From: Ruminococcus flavefaciens
GTDB lineage: Bacteria > Bacillota_A > Clostridia > Oscillospirales > Ruminococcaceae
Length of the DNA: 6,418 nt
Assembly: GCA_004556875.1 (NCBI GenBank)
Contig: SFFP01000174.1
Coordinates: forward strand, 1-6,418
Direction: 5' to 3'
How positions within the stretch are numbered: the first letter of the stretch is position 1; every line of letters starts with the position of its first letter. Of this stretch, positions 6,110-6,418 are shown one piece after another. The position numbers were made by a program, and so were the translations under genes. A model generated the notes under the pieces. It was not told the origin of the DNA. It saw only the letters and a list, made by a program, of their open reading frames with translations, and made no database searches.

Positions 6110-6178
6110 GTATAGTAGCGAATATTGTTTACACTACCAATTATACCACAATCAGCCCTGCATTTCAATCCACTATAC
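6110..6178. repeat. Nested inverted repeats around the operon promoter (possible operators)
   Basis: An outer pair, GTATAGTAG (6110-6118) and CCACTATAC (6170-6178), is an inverted repeat with one mismatch and flanks the whole promoter, arms 60 bases apart. An inner pair, TAGTAGCG (6113-6120) and CACTACCA (6132-6139), matches over eight positions with two wobble-type mismatches and covers the predicted transcription start just after the -10. All arms share a TAGT/ACTA core, as expected of repeated operator half-sites. Binding by a repressor is inference. Confidence 0.5.
6140..6168 (-). promoter_or_regulatory. Sigma-A promoter of the eight-gene operon
   Basis: On the minus strand TTGAAA (-35, 6168-6163) and a perfect TATAAT (-10, 6145-6140) are separated by 17 bases. 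The -10 is preceded by TGG, an extended -10 element. The predicted start is about 6133, giving a leader of about 46 bases to the TTG at 6087. It lies immediately downstream of the DUF6465-like terminator, so the operon is insulated from the upstream gene. Confidence 0.9.
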
Positions 6179-6216
6179 AAAAAAACGGGAGCAACCCTGA
6201 GCGAGTCACACCCGTT
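6179..6216 (-). terminator. Rho-independent terminator of the DUF6465-like gene
   Basis: On the minus strand AACGGG (6216-6211) pairs with CCCGTT (6189-6184). After one T-T mismatch the stem continues inward with seven further pairs, including wobbles, to a five-base loop GCTCA. Seven T follow (6185-6179), two of them within the stem. It begins 15 bases after the TGA at 6231 and ends right where the operon promoter begins. Confidence 0.85.
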
Positions 6217-6230
6217 ACAATACCGTCAGA

Positions 6231-6326
6231 TCAAAGCTCGATCTTATCGGAGAAATCGCCGTTGATAACGTAGTAAACTGCCTTATCCTCCGGCTTGATG
6301 TAAAACTCGATAGTCTTGACCTGAAG
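6231..6326 (-). pseudogene. C-terminal remnant of a DUF6465-like gene
   Basis: The minus-strand frame ending at TGA 6233-6231 reads VKTIEFYIKPEDKAVYYVIN and then GDFSDKIEL before the stop. This is the characteristic C-terminus of DUF6465-type small proteins common in Oscillospiraceae and Lachnospiraceae, where a lysine/alanine-rich N-terminal part normally precedes it. Upstream of about codon QVK the frame runs into unrelated sequence (TTTATTATTTTTATT-type, hydrophobic) and meets a stop at about 6406, with no usable start. The terminator is intact. The gene therefore looks cut at about 6322-6330 by incoming DNA. The function of the family is unknown, and the family assignment rests on my recall of the motif. 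Confidence 0.55.
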
Positions 6327-6345
6327 TGTTATACTGAAAGAGCAG

Positions 6346-6374
6346 TCGACAAACACCCAAAAATCTGGTAGAAT
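6346..6374 (+). promoter_or_regulatory. Sigma-A promoter for the plus-strand gene at the window edge
   Basis: TCGACA (-35, 6346-6351) and TAGAAT (-10, 6369-6374) are 17 bases apart, each one base off consensus, and TGG precedes the -10. The predicted start is about 6381, some 26 bases before the ATG at 6407. Confidence 0.65.
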
Positions 6375-6406
6375 AAAAATAATAAAACCGGAAAGGGAAA
6401 ACGACT

Positions 6407-6418
6407 ATGAAGTACAGT
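6407..6418 (+). CDS. First four codons of a plus-strand gene, possibly a transposase
   Basis: ATG at 6407 follows a purine-rich ribosome site (GGAAAGGGAAA, 6390-6400) and a good promoter, and reads MKYS to the edge of the window. MKYS is a common beginning of the small first reading frame of IS3-type transposases (helix-turn-helix). The DNA carrying it appears to interrupt the DUF6465-like gene, which fits an insertion sequence. Four residues cannot prove this, so the transposase call is inference only. Confidence 0.45.

Larger units (their letters stand above)
6322..6418 (+). mobile_element. Possible left end of an insertion sequence
   Basis: The DUF6465-like reading frame loses its family character at about 6322-6330. 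The DNA beyond it has its own promoter, ribosome site and start codon facing away from the junction, the usual layout of an insertion sequence end. TG dinucleotides that could be an IS3-type terminus occur at 6322 and 6327. The other end lies outside the window, so the element is not proven. Confidence 0.35.

Noticed and set aside
1..6418. CRISPR array, tRNA, rRNA or riboswitch
   Set aside because: No regularly spaced direct repeats, no cloverleaf or conserved rRNA segments, and no leader long enough for a known riboswitch were seen.

Overview
The window looks like the chromosome of a Gram-positive, AT-leaning gut Bacillota, most likely a Ruminococcus-type member of the Oscillospiraceae. The basis is family composition: a UmuC-like Y-family polymerase ending in the IGGHKA tail, a YolD-like partner, a DUF6465-like tail, AGGAGG-type ribosome sites and AT-rich intergenic DNA. 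Genus level is inference.

Layout, right to left because almost everything is on the minus strand. At 6232-6418 there is the 3' tail of a DUF6465-like gene with its own terminator (6179-6216). It is cut at about 6322-6330 by unrelated DNA carrying a plus-strand promoter and the first four codons of a plus-strand gene (6407 to the edge), possibly an insertion sequence. A strong sigma-A promoter (6140-6168, minus), nested in inverted repeats, then starts a compact eight-gene run: HEAT-repeat protein (6087-5482), HXXEE membrane protein (5473-4961), SRAP/YedK-like abasic-site protein (4937-4251), GNAT acetyltransferase (4238-3597), Y-family polymerase (3555-2062), ankyrin-repeat protein (2047-1385), YolD-like protein (1341-931) and SUKH/SMI1-KNR4 protein (929-459). 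Gaps are 1 to 43 bases, and a clear rho-independent terminator (396-420) closes the run. After about 345 bases of intergenic DNA, a further minus-strand gene starts at 113 and leaves the window.

Functionally the core is a DNA-damage tolerance cassette. The SRAP protein can crosslink and shield abasic sites, the Y-family polymerase can copy past lesions and carries a textbook sliding-clamp motif, and YolD is its usual small partner. Between these sit genes with no known link to lesion bypass.

The most striking feature is that the operon alternates gene by gene in base composition. In sampled lines the HEAT, SRAP, polymerase and YolD genes are mostly near 50-60% GC, while the HXXEE, ankyrin and SUKH genes are near 35-40% and the GNAT gene is mixed. 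This suggests that single accessory genes were inserted between the members of an older SOS operon and are co-expressed with it. No Bacillus-type LexA box is seen at the promoter, so the regulator is open.
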